Shown here in pieces: positions 1-5,964 of a stretch of DNA of 11,235 nucleotides. This stretch comes from Clostridiales bacterium (GTDB taxonomy: Bacteria > Bacillota > Clostridia > Christensenellales > Aristaeellaceae). The DNA lies in assembly GCA_004557905.1 (NCBI GenBank), contig SFFH01000053.1:1-11235 (forward strand). Direction: 5' to 3'. Below the pieces are notes generated by a model, which saw only the letters and a program-made list of their open reading frames with translations, did no database searches and was not told the origin of the DNA. A program made the translations under genes and the position numbers. Numbering within the stretch: position 1 is the stretch's first letter; every line of letters starts with the position of its first letter.

Positions 1-813
1 CCGGCGAAAAATGAACCGGCAAGGCTTTGCAAATCGATGGACATCACGGAAAATCCCTCGCCGCATACGATGATGCGGGGAGGGATTTTTGTGTTCACCG
101 ACAGGAAATTGCGTAATGGGTTGTGCAGCGCGCGCCGGGAGGCATCGCGCTGTGAAGCATTTCGGAAGAGGGAGCGGAAACAGTCCGCTGTGTCCGGAAA
201 AAGAACGCCTCGCATGCCGGCGTATCCGGACGGCGTGATCTTTCTTCCGGCGCTCACGCCGATGGAGGCGGCCGTGCTGCCCGCGCAGGAGCGGCCGGAG
301 CGCAGAGCATACGGCGTGCTGCGCATGGTACCCGGCGCCTGGGAGGCGGGCGAGCGCAGGGGCAATCAGCGCACGGACCTTGGTGTACGTCCCGCTCATG
401 ATGTTCCTGCGGTGGCCGGGCGAGGAGAGAAACGCGGCCTGCGCCTTTTCGATCGTGGCGTGGTGTGCGATGTTCTCGCCCGACGCCGTAAAGGCATAGC
501 CGAACCGGCGCAGCATGCTGCGCACATCGCCGTATGTCGGGGAGGTGTGTGCGAAATACTGATTGTCCCGCATGTCCTGGGATTTGATGCGCGCGATGCG
601 GCACAGCTCCGGATCGATGACAAGCGGTGCAAGGCCATAGCGCGCGCGGTCAGAATTCAGAAGATTTCCTGCCGTTTGCTCTTGCACTGACAGGGAAGCT
701 GTTGTATAATGTCCCGCGAACGATGAATCACTTGCCGCAAGCGATGCTCCTGCCGCTGACGTCAGCGTCACGGCAAGAAGAATGGCGGCTGCTTTTCGTC
801 CTTTTGCGTTCAT
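1..813 (-). CDS. Secreted CAP/SCP (YkwD-like) protein, 3' end uncertain, probably frameshifted; open to window edge
   Basis: Reading the minus strand from an ATG at 813, preceded by a strong Shine-Dalgarno (AAGGAGG about 5 nt upstream), residues 1-28 form a signal peptide (basic MNAKGRK, hydrophobic core, small residues to about A27). Residues 46-146 are a CAP domain of the bacterial YkwD type. Visible motifs are LLNSDRARYGLAPL (51-64), YFAHTSP with His89, SGENIAHH (111-118, Glu113) and SPGHRRNIM (131-139, His134); His89, Glu113 and His134 match the conserved CAP cavity residues. These proteins are usually exported and several are linked to the cell wall or sporulation; activity is mostly unknown. 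After TYTKV (to position 376) the expected GVG...W-Q-F end of the domain is missing. The frame stays open to base 1 but reads as Arg/His-rich text unlike any CAP protein and runs through a terminator hairpin. I infer a frameshift or decayed C-terminus; the homologous part is 376-813. Confidence 0.7.
   Translation of the reverse strand, partial: MNAKGRKAAAILLAVTLTSAAGASLAASDSSFAGHYTTASLSVQEQTAGNLLNSDRARYGLAPLVIDPELCRIARIKSQDMRDNQYFAHTSPTYGDVRSMLRRFGYAFTASGENIAHHATIEKAQAAFLSSPGHRRNIMSGTYTKVRALIAPALARLPGAGYHAQHAVCSALRPLLRGQHGRLHRRERRKKDHAVRIRRHARRSFSGHSGLFPLPLPKCFTARCLPARAAQPITQFPVGEHKNPSPHHRMRRGIFRDVHRFAKPCRFIFRR
50..90. terminator. Symmetric (bidirectional) intrinsic terminator
   Basis: Bases 50-59 (AAAATCCCTC) pair with 80-89 (GAGGGATTTT), and 61-66 (CCGCAT) pair with 73-78 (ATGCGG) around a 6-nt loop, with a single G-G mismatch at 60/79. 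The arm begins with an A run and ends with a T run, so the hairpin works as a terminator on either strand. That is typical between convergent genes. On the minus strand it would end the CAP gene. On the plus strand it could end a gene left of the window whose stop may be the TGA at 10-12, which is inference. Confidence 0.8.
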
Positions 814-861
814 AGGTACCTCCTTGCTTAATCCTTGGGATGTCTTGAGTGGAACGTAAGC

Positions 862-891
862 AGTGTACCGTGCATCGGATGGAGATTGCAA
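862..891 (-). promoter_or_regulatory. Candidate sigma-A promoter of the CAP gene
   Basis: On the minus strand, TTGCAA (886-891) and TACACT (862-867) are 18 nt apart. Each matches 4 of 6 consensus bases (TTGACA/TATAAT). Transcription would start near 855, about 42 nt before the ATG at 813, leaving room for the AAGGAGG site at 819-825. It lies in the 131-bp divergent spacer. Confidence 0.4.
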
Positions 892-944
892 CAAATTTGG
901 CAGGCGATTGCCATGGAAATATACGCTGATCAGGAGGATGGCCT

Positions 945-1346
945 ATGGGCTTTATCAAGTGTCCGAGATGTGAACTCAACTATATCCGCGAGGAGGAGCA
1001 GTACTGCCCGGTCTGCAAGCGCGAGATGAAGGGCGAGTCGCACGACGATCCGTTCGAGCTGTGCTCGATCTGCAACGAGAACCCGGTGATGCCGGGCAAG
1101 GATGTGTGCCTGCTGTGCTACAAGGAGATGAACCAGCAGCAGGGCCTGCGGGACGATTCCGCCGACGAGCCGGACACCACGCCGGACGTATCCCTGGACA
1201 TGGAAGACGTGTCCGAGATGCAGGAGATCGAGCTGGATACCATGCCGGAGGATATGCCGGCGGAGATCGGCGAGCAGCTTTCCCTGGAAGAGGAAAAGAG
1301 CCGCGAGGCCGATGAAGAAGAAGACGAGACTGAAGAGGAAATCTGA
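945..1346 (+). CDS. Small double zinc-finger protein with long acidic tail (unknown function)
   Basis: A 133-residue protein. Four CxxC pairs sit at Cys6/9, Cys21/24, Cys40/43 and Cys55/58. The two halves have the same spacing (CxxC-11-CxxC), joined by 15 residues, so each half probably binds one zinc as a zinc-ribbon or rubredoxin-knuckle finger. From about residue 69 to the end nearly half the residues are Asp or Glu, finishing in a run of acidic residues, with no membrane segment or signal peptide. The ATG at 945 is fixed by AGGAGG at 932-937. The gene ends TGATGA and is followed after 24 nt by a metallophosphoesterase gene, so the two are probably co-transcribed. I do not recognise a characterised family. 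A protein-binding adaptor or a nucleic-acid-associated factor is possible, but the acidic tail argues against simple DNA binding by that part. Confidence 0.85.
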   Translation: MGFIKCPRCELNYIREEEQYCPVCKREMKGESHDDPFELCSICNENPVMPGKDVCLLCYKEMNQQQGLRDDSADEPDTTPDVSLDMEDVSEMQEIELDTMPEDMPAEIGEQLSLEEEKSREADEEEDETEEEI

Positions 1347-1370
1347 TGACTGTCCGGGCGAGGTGAAGAC

Positions 1371-2093
1371 GTGCGCATATTTGCAATCGGCGATCTGCAT
1401 CTGCCGGGCGGCGACAAGAAGCCGATGGACGTCTTCGGCGCGCACTGGGAAAACCACTTTGAGCGCATCAGCGAGGACTGGCGCAAAAGGGTGACCGAGC
1501 AGGACGTCGTGCTGATTCCGGGGGATATCTCCTGGGCGATGCAGCTTGACCGCGCGCTGGAGGATCTGCGGCGCATCGGCACGCTGCCGGGCAGAAAGCT
1601 CATCCTGCGCGGCAACCACGACTACTGGTGGTCCTCGCTCACGCAGCTGCGCAGCAATCTGCCGGAGAACATGCACGCGGTGCAGAATGACGCGTATGAC
1701 GCGGGAGACGTGGTCTTCTGCGGCACGCGTGGCTGGACGCTGCCGCAGCCGGGCAGCGCGGAGACGGCGGACGGCCCGGCGGGCACGCAGGACGAGAAAA
1801 TCTACCGACGCGAGGTCATGCGGCTGGAGATGTCGCTTCAGGCCGCCAGGCGTCTGGCGGGAGAGCGTCCCGTCTTTGCGATGATGCACTATCCGCCGCT
1901 GCTGCCGGAATATGCGCGCACCGGGACGGAGTTTACGCGGCTGCTCACACAGTACGGCGTTTCCCGCTGCGTGTACGGCCATCTGCACGGGCCGAGCGTC
2001 CAGCGTGGCTACAATGGTCTGTATAATGGCGTACAGTACGATCTGGTCTCCTGCGACGCACTCCGTTTTGCCCTCAAGGACGTCAGTTTGTAA
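1371..2093 (+). CDS. Calcineurin-like metallophosphoesterase
   Basis: A 240-residue cytoplasmic protein with the full metal-binding set of the calcineurin-like fold: GDLHL (Asp8, His10), PGDISW (Asp52), RGNHDYWW (Asn82, His83, Asp84), MMHYPP (His173) and YGHLHG (His204, His206). The family hydrolyses phosphomonoesters or diesters with two divalent metals. The form with DYWW after GNHD, GTRGW at 118-122 and a C-terminal YDLVSCDAL resembles the uncharacterised predicted phosphohydrolase group common in Clostridia (COG1768-like from memory, not checked). The substrate cannot be told from the sequence. The start is a GTG at 1371, preceded by GAGGTGA at 1360-1366; the conserved beta strand begins at residue 2, so no longer start is needed. 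It lies 24 nt behind the zinc-finger gene and is closed by a terminator 15 nt after its stop. Confidence 0.93.
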   Translation: MRIFAIGDLHLPGGDKKPMDVFGAHWENHFERISEDWRKRVTEQDVVLIPGDISWAMQLDRALEDLRRIGTLPGRKLILRGNHDYWWSSLTQLRSNLPENMHAVQNDAYDAGDVVFCGTRGWTLPQPGSAETADGPAGTQDEKIYRREVMRLEMSLQAARRLAGERPVFAMMHYPPLLPEYARTGTEFTRLLTQYGVSRCVYGHLHGPSVQRGYNGLYNGVQYDLVSCDALRFALKDVSL

Positions 2094-2107
2094 AACCGAA
2101 TCATCTT

Positions 2108-2143
2108 AAAGAACGTTTGGCCGGTCGGCCGGACGTCCTTTTT
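2108..2143 (+). terminator. Intrinsic terminator after the metallophosphoesterase gene
   Basis: Arm 2108-2122 (AAAGAACGTTTGGCC) pairs with 2127-2141 (GGCCGGACGTCCTTT) across a GGTC loop, with two G-U pairs and one A-C mismatch. It is followed by a T run to 2143. Position and shape fit a Rho-independent terminator of the 945-2093 pair. Confidence 0.85.
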
Positions 2144-2171
2144 GTTCAATGGGGAACCGCACAAAAACGTT

Positions 2172-2237
2172 AAGCGGGCACCGAATGAATTTGCTCTCAG
2201 AGCTGTTCGGAGACGGAAGCGGGCACGGCCCGCTTTT
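2172..2237 (+). terminator. Second terminator-like hairpin with a duplicated 5' arm (possible attenuator)
   Basis: AAGCGGGC (2217-2224) pairs perfectly with GCCCGCTT (2228-2235) over an ACG loop and is followed by TT. The ten bases AAGCGGGCAC at 2217-2226 also occur at 2172-2181, so the upstream copy can pair with the same 3' arm in competition. The terminator shape is seen directly; an attenuation switch is inference. No ORF lies between this hairpin and the terminator before it, and both lie upstream of the Xre promoter, so it may simply be a backup terminator. Confidence 0.6.
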
Positions 2238-2259
2238 GCATCACGGGAGAAGATGCCTC

Positions 2260-2278
2260 ATTTTGCTTTTTGCAAAAT
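2260..2278. repeat. Perfect inverted repeat just upstream of the Xre promoter (candidate operator)
   Basis: ATTTTGC (2260-2266) and GCAAAAT (2272-2278) are exact inverse copies around five T bases. The repeat ends 4 nt before the -35 box at 2283. It could be a dimeric regulator site for the adjacent Xre protein, or an AT-rich UP-like stretch. Function is inferred from position only. Confidence 0.45.
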
Positions 2279-2282
2279 ATAG

Positions 2283-2311
2283 TTGACAAATAGCGCGCCA
2301 GTGCCTATAAT
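2283..2311 (+). promoter_or_regulatory. Consensus sigma-A promoter driving the Xre-yqhQ-prmC-prfA run
   Basis: TTGACA (2283-2288) and TATAAT (2306-2311) both match the consensus at all six bases and are exactly 17 nt apart. Transcription should start near 2318, leaving a leader of about 24 nt with AGGAGG at 2329-2334. It is the strongest promoter visible in the window. A fully consensus promoter in front of a repressor-type gene suggests control by repression. Confidence 0.9.
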
Positions 2312-2341
2312 CAGAGCAGGACAAGAAGAGGAGGCGCTGGC

Positions 2342-2551
2342 GTGAAAAACTTGAGGATGAAGGCCGCGCGCGTGGGCTGCGATCTGTCCCAGGAGGAGCT
2401 GGCGCAGCGCGTGGGCGTGACCCGGCAGACGATCGGCATGATCGAGGCGGGCCGGTTCAATCCTTCGCTTGCGCTGTGCGTGGCCATCTGCCGGGCGCTG
2501 GGCAAGACGCTCAACGATCTGTTCTGGGAGGAGGAGACGGGCGATGCTTGA
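2342..2551 (+). CDS. Small Xre/Cro-type helix-turn-helix regulator
   Basis: A 69-residue protein that is almost entirely one HTH_3 domain. Helix 2-turn-helix 3 spans about residues 16-37 (SQEELAQRV, then GVTRQTIGMIEAGRFNPS), followed by LALCVAICRALGKTLNDLFW, a close match to the short Cro/CI-like regulators of Bacillota. It should bind DNA as a dimer in the cytoplasm. The start is a GTG at 2342, set by AGGAGG at 2329-2334 with 7-nt spacing. The next gene, a membrane protein, begins inside its last codons (8-nt overlap), the usual arrangement for this type of regulator with a membrane partner. Autoregulation through the inverted repeat at 2260-2278 is plausible but inferred. Confidence 0.93.
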   Translation: MKNLRMKAARVGCDLSQEELAQRVGVTRQTIGMIEAGRFNPSLALCVAICRALGKTLNDLFWEEETGDA

Positions 2552-2981
2552 CAGAAAGAAGACTGTGCTGGACGAGCGCGAAATGATGGAGATGTACCGC
2601 ATCGAGCACTACGGCCTGTGGCTGATGTATGGGCTTTTGTGCGCGGCCATCCTCGTGCAGCTTCTGATGGGCGCGGACCTTACGCAGATGGCGGGCGAGA
2701 TCGCCGTGGTGGCTGTCACGAGCGTGGCGATGATCCTTGCCAACGCGCGCCACGGCATCTGGGATCAGAACAGTCGGCCGAGCATGCGCGGAAACGCGGC
2801 ATATTCGCTGGCCACCGGCGTGCTGGTGGCGGCGGTGCTGACGGCTGTGGGCCGGAGTGCGTCCGTTTCGCTGTTGGCCGGGGTCTGCGGCGGCGCGGCA
2901 TGCATGCTGCTGCTCACCTGCCTGATGCAGTACATGAAGCACAGACAGAAAAAGACCGACGAGGAACTGGACAAAGACTGA
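2544..2981 (+). CDS. Small integral membrane protein, partner of the Xre regulator (DUF6773-like)
   Basis: A 145-residue protein starting at the ATG at 2544, which overlaps the upstream stop codon; GGAGGAGACGG at 2528-2538 is the ribosome binding site. Longer in-frame starts would lie inside the Xre gene and I reject them. Four hydrophobic segments are visible at about residues 24-43, 52-67, 85-103 and 107-130. The N-terminal stretch is charged (LDEREMMEMYRIEHYG) and the tail basic then acidic (KHRQKKTDEELDKD). The layout, with DER near the start followed by a YGLL helix and coupling to an Xre gene, resembles membrane proteins annotated as DUF6773; that assignment is from memory and tentative. 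No catalytic motif is seen. It may sense or respond to the envelope, but no function is demonstrated by the sequence. Confidence 0.85.
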   Translation: MLDRKKTVLDEREMMEMYRIEHYGLWLMYGLLCAAILVQLLMGADLTQMAGEIAVVAVTSVAMILANARHGIWDQNSRPSMRGNAAYSLATGVLVAAVLTAVGRSASVSLLAGVCGGAACMLLLTCLMQYMKHRQKKTDEELDKD

Positions 2982-3018
2982 ACTTCCGCAGAGGATTGCA
3001 AGAAAGAAGGAATACCCG

Positions 3019-4068
3019 ATGAGCAAGAACAACCCGGTCAAGTACAAGGACATCGGCGGCCAGGCCGTCATGGAAGGTGTGATGATGCAGAGCCCGGCGA
3101 ACGAGTCGATGGCCATCGCCGTGCGCAAGCCGGACGGCCGCATCGTCGTCACCTGTGAAAAGAACGAGCCGCTCGCCAAGAAGCACAAGTGGATGGGCCT
3201 TCCCATCATCCGCGGCTGCGTGAACATGGTGGTCATGCTCAAGATGGGCATGCAGACGCTGGACAAAAGCACGCAGATGCTGGGCGTGCTCGAGGAGGAG
3301 CCGTCGAAGTTTGAAAAGTGGCTGGCGGACAAGCTGGGCGCGAACATCGACAAGGTGGTCATGGCGGTGGCGATGGTGCTGGCCGTGATCCTGAGCCTGT
3401 TCCTGTTCGTGTTCCTGCCCAGCGGCGCGGCGACGCTGATCGGCCATCTGACGGACAGCCGCCTGGTCATCAACCTGATGGCGGGCGTGACGCGCATCGC
3501 GATTCTGGTGACCTATATCTGGGCGGTGGCGCTGATGCCGGACATCAAGCGCGTGTTCATGTACCACGGTGCGGAGCACAAGACCGTCTACTGCAACGAG
3601 GCGGGCGAGGAGCTGACGCCGGAAAACGCGCGCAAGTTCTCCCGCCTGCACCCGCGCTGCGGCACGGCGTTCCTGTTCCTGGTGATGATCATCTCCATCC
3701 TCATCGGCTCCGTGGCCGACGAACTGATCTACATGCTCTTCGGCATCGAAAAGCTGAGCTTCCTGGCGCGCTTTGGCCGCAGCCTGCTGATCCTGCCGGT
3801 CGTCACCGGCGTGTCCTACGAGGTGCTCAAGGGCCTGGCGCACGCGGGCGACAACATCATCGTGCGCGCGCTGCGCTGGCCGGGCCTGATGCTCCAGCAC
3901 CTGACGACCCGCGAGCCGGACGACGGCATGCTGGAGGTCGCCATCGCGTCCATGAAGGCGGCAAAGGCCGGCCCGGACCGCTACGCGGACGAGCTGGATG
4001 AGAACGTCTTCCTCTACACCGGCGAGGAGGACGAAAAGAAAGAAGAAAAGGACGGCGCGCAGGCGTGA
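3019..4068 (+). CDS. yqhQ: YqhQ family membrane protein (DUF1385)
   Basis: A 349-residue protein of the DUF1385/YqhQ family. Family landmarks are GGQAVMEGVMM (13-23), RGCVNMVVMLKMGMQTLDKS (65-84), YHGAEHKTVYCNE (182-194) and HPRCGT (211-216). The conserved His and Cys in the last two suggest a metal site, but the biochemical role of the family is not established as far as I know. Hydrophobic stretches at about 113-142, 149-172, 217-240 and 248-272 indicate several membrane helices; the C-terminus is cytoplasmic-like and acidic. The ATG at 3019 follows AAGAAGG at 3004-3010. It lies 37 nt after the membrane protein gene with no terminator between, and its stop overlaps the prmC start by 4 nt. 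The yqhQ-prmC-prfA order is familiar in Clostridia. Confidence 0.93.
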   Translation: MSKNNPVKYKDIGGQAVMEGVMMQSPANESMAIAVRKPDGRIVVTCEKNEPLAKKHKWMGLPIIRGCVNMVVMLKMGMQTLDKSTQMLGVLEEEPSKFEKWLADKLGANIDKVVMAVAMVLAVILSLFLFVFLPSGAATLIGHLTDSRLVINLMAGVTRIAILVTYIWAVALMPDIKRVFMYHGAEHKTVYCNEAGEELTPENARKFSRLHPRCGTAFLFLVMIISILIGSVADELIYMLFGIEKLSFLARFGRSLLILPVVTGVSYEVLKGLAHAGDNIIVRALRWPGLMLQHLTTREPDDGMLEVAIASMKAAKAGPDRYADELDENVFLYTGEEDEKKEEKDGAQA

Positions 4069-4904
4069 CCATCCGGGAAATCCTCAGGGAAGCCACGGCG
4101 CGGCTTGAGCGCGCCGGCGTGCCCAACGCCGACTATGACGCGGCGCAGATGCTCGCGCATGTGCTGGGCGAGGACGCGCTGATGATGCGGCTGAACAATC
4201 ACCGCGAGGTCGACGGGGAAAAGCTGGCGGCGTATGAGGCGATGCTGGCGCGGCGCGAGGCGCGCGAGCCGATGCAGTACATCCTCGGCGAGGCGGGCTT
4301 CATGGGGCTGACCTTCCGCGTGACGCCCGGCGTGCTCTGCCCGCGGCCGGATACGGAGATCCTCTGCGAGGAGGCGCTGCGCCGTATGAAGCCGGGCATG
4401 CGCGTGCTGGACATCGGCACGGGCTCCGGCGCGCTGGCCGTGTCCATCGCCCGGCTTGCGCCGGGGAGCTGTGTGACCGCGGTGGATGTGAGCGATGCAG
4501 CGCTGGCCATCGCCGGGGAGAACGCGCGATCAAACGGCGCGGACGTCCGGTTTGTGAAAAGCGACTGCTTCAGCGCGCTGGCCGGCGAGCGGTTTGACCT
4601 GATCGTCTCCAACCCGCCCTACATCGACCGGCAGGAGATGGAGACGCTGATGCCGGAGGTGAAGCGCGAGCCGGCGCTGGCGCTCTACGGCGGCGAGGAC
4701 GGGCTGGACTTTTACCGGCGCATCAGCCGGGAGGCGGGCGCGTACCTCAGCGACGGCGGCGTGCTACTGTTTGAAATCGGCTGGAAGCAGAAGGACGCGG
4801 TGGCGGCGCTGCTGGCGCGGCACATTGGCGAGCCGTTTGCGCTCAGGGACTATGGCGACAACTGGCGCGTGGTGGGCGCCGTGAAGGAGAGACGGGATGC
4901 TTGA
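4065..4904 (+). CDS. prmC: Release factor glutamine methyltransferase PrmC
   Basis: A 279-residue SAM-dependent methyltransferase that N5-methylates the glutamine of the GGQ motif in class I release factors. The N-terminal helical substrate-binding domain spans about residues 1-85 (REPMQYILG at 67-75 is typical). The Rossmann methyltransferase domain follows, with the SAM loop DIGTGSGALAVS (116-127), acidic Asp141 in AVDVS, and the catalytic NPPY at 183-186. Length is normal for the family (about 280). The start is a GTG at 4065 that shares GTGA with the stop of yqhQ, implying translational coupling. The substrate gene prfA begins inside its last codons. Identification is secure. Confidence 0.97.
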   Translation: MTIREILREATARLERAGVPNADYDAAQMLAHVLGEDALMMRLNNHREVDGEKLAAYEAMLARREAREPMQYILGEAGFMGLTFRVTPGVLCPRPDTEILCEEALRRMKPGMRVLDIGTGSGALAVSIARLAPGSCVTAVDVSDAALAIAGENARSNGADVRFVKSDCFSALAGERFDLIVSNPPYIDRQEMETLMPEVKREPALALYGGEDGLDFYRRISREAGAYLSDGGVLLFEIGWKQKDAVAALLARHIGEPFALRDYGDNWRVVGAVKERRDA

Positions 4905-5964
4905 CAAGCTCGACTGGGTGCACCCGCGATATGAAGAGCTGGGCGCGCTGCTGTCCGATCCGACGGTCGTGCAGGATCAGGAAAAATGGCGCGCACTGAT
5001 GCGCGAGCACAGCCAGCTTGAACCGCTGGACGCGGCGGTGAAGCGCTATGCGCAGCTGCTTTCCGAGCGCGAGGAGGCGAAGACCATGCTCGCTGACGCG
5101 GACATGGCGGCCATGGCCCGGGAGGAGCTTGTGCATCTGGAGGAGGAGATTCCCGCGTGCGAGCGGGAGATTCAGCTGCTGCTTCTGCCCAGGGACCCCA
5201 ACGACGAACGAAACGTCGTCATGGAGATTCGCGGCGGCGCGGGCGGCGAGGAGGCTGCGCTCTTTGGCGCGATGCTCATGCGCATGTACACGCGCTACGC
5301 CGAGCGCCATGGCTGGCGCGTGGAGATGATGGACGCGAACATGACGGAGCTGGGCGGCGTGAAGGAAGCGATCTTCACCATCAGCGGCGCGGGTGCGTTT
5401 TCGCGGCTCAAGTACGAGAGCGGCGTGCACCGCGTACAGCGCATCCCGGTGACGGAGAGCAACGGCAAGCGCCAGACCTCCACGGCGACGGTGGCGGTGC
5501 TGCCGGAGGCAGAGGAGGTCGACGTGCGCATCGATCCCTGCGATCTGCGCATCGACGTGTACCGCGCGTCCGGCCACGGCGGCCAGTACATCAACAAGAC
5601 GGACAGCGCCGTGCGCATCACGCACCTGCCGACGGGCACGGTAGTGACCTGCCAGGACGAAAAGAGCCAGCTCAAGAATAAGGAGAAGGCGATGCGCGTG
5701 CTGCGCGCGCGGCTCTACGAGAGGATGCAGAGCGAAAAGGACGCGGCCTACGCCGGCGAGCGCCGCGCGCAGGTGGGCACGGGCGACCGCAGCGAGCGCA
5801 TCCGCACCTACAATTTCAACGAGGGGCGCGTGTCCGATCACCGCATCGGCAAGACGATTTACAGCATCGACGCGTTTGTCGACGGCGATATGGACGAGAT
5901 CATCGACGAGCTGATTCTCAGCAGCCAGCAGGAGCAGCTGCGAAGGATGAACCTCGCGGAGTGA
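4897..5964 (+). CDS. prfA: Peptide chain release factor 1 (RF1)
   Basis: A 355-residue class I release factor that reads UAA and UAG. The N-terminal helical domain covers roughly 1-105, followed by the GGAGGEEA block (113-120). The codon-recognition tripeptide is PVT at 184-186 within HRVQRIPVTES, the RF1-type P-x-T rather than the RF2 SPF. The catalytic GGQ is at 228-230, in SGHGGQYINKTDSAVR; Gln230 is the residue PrmC methylates. The C-terminus is normal (YNFNEGRVSDHRIGKT, 305-320). The ATG at 4897 overlaps the prmC stop by 8 nt. The residues just after GGQ (YINKT) differ from the more usual HVNTT and look closer to RF2, but every other landmark is RF1. Intact and full length. Confidence 0.97.
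   Translation: MLDKLDWVHPRYEELGALLSDPTVVQDQEKWRALMREHSQLEPLDAAVKRYAQLLSEREEAKTMLADADMAAMAREELVHLEEEIPACEREIQLLLLPRDPNDERNVVMEIRGGAGGEEAALFGAMLMRMYTRYAERHGWRVEMMDANMTELGGVKEAIFTISGAGAFSRLKYESGVHRVQRIPVTESNGKRQTSTATVAVLPEAEEVDVRIDPCDLRIDVYRASGHGGQYINKTDSAVRITHLPTGTVVTCQDEKSQLKNKEKAMRVLRARLYERMQSEKDAAYAGERRAQVGTGDRSERIRTYNFNEGRVSDHRIGKTIYSIDAFVDGDMDEIIDELILSSQQEQLRRMNLAE

Noticed and set aside
37..690. A 217-codon plus-strand open frame opposite the CAP gene
   Set aside because: It is Arg/Ala-rich, lacks a ribosome binding site, shows no recognisable domain, crosses the terminator hairpin, and lies antisense to a clear CAP domain.
897..925. TTGGCA-17-TATACG as a plus-strand promoter for the zinc-finger gene
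   Set aside because: The spacing is good, but transcription would start near 932, inside the AGGAGG site, leaving a leader of only about 13 nt. Too doubtful to annotate.
930..1988. A 352-codon minus-strand open frame
   Set aside because: Long antisense frames are expected in GC-rich coding DNA. It lies opposite the zinc-finger and phosphoesterase genes and its translation is low-complexity Arg/Leu/His-rich.
2144..2340. A known riboswitch or T-box in the spacer before the Xre gene
   Set aside because: No T-box sequence, no recognisable riboswitch core, and the promoter lies downstream of the hairpins, leaving only a leader of about 24 nt.
2914..3900. A 328-codon minus-strand open frame opposite yqhQ
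   Set aside because: The translation is rich in His, Arg, Asp and Gln with no motifs, the usual signature of an antisense shadow of a GC-rich gene.
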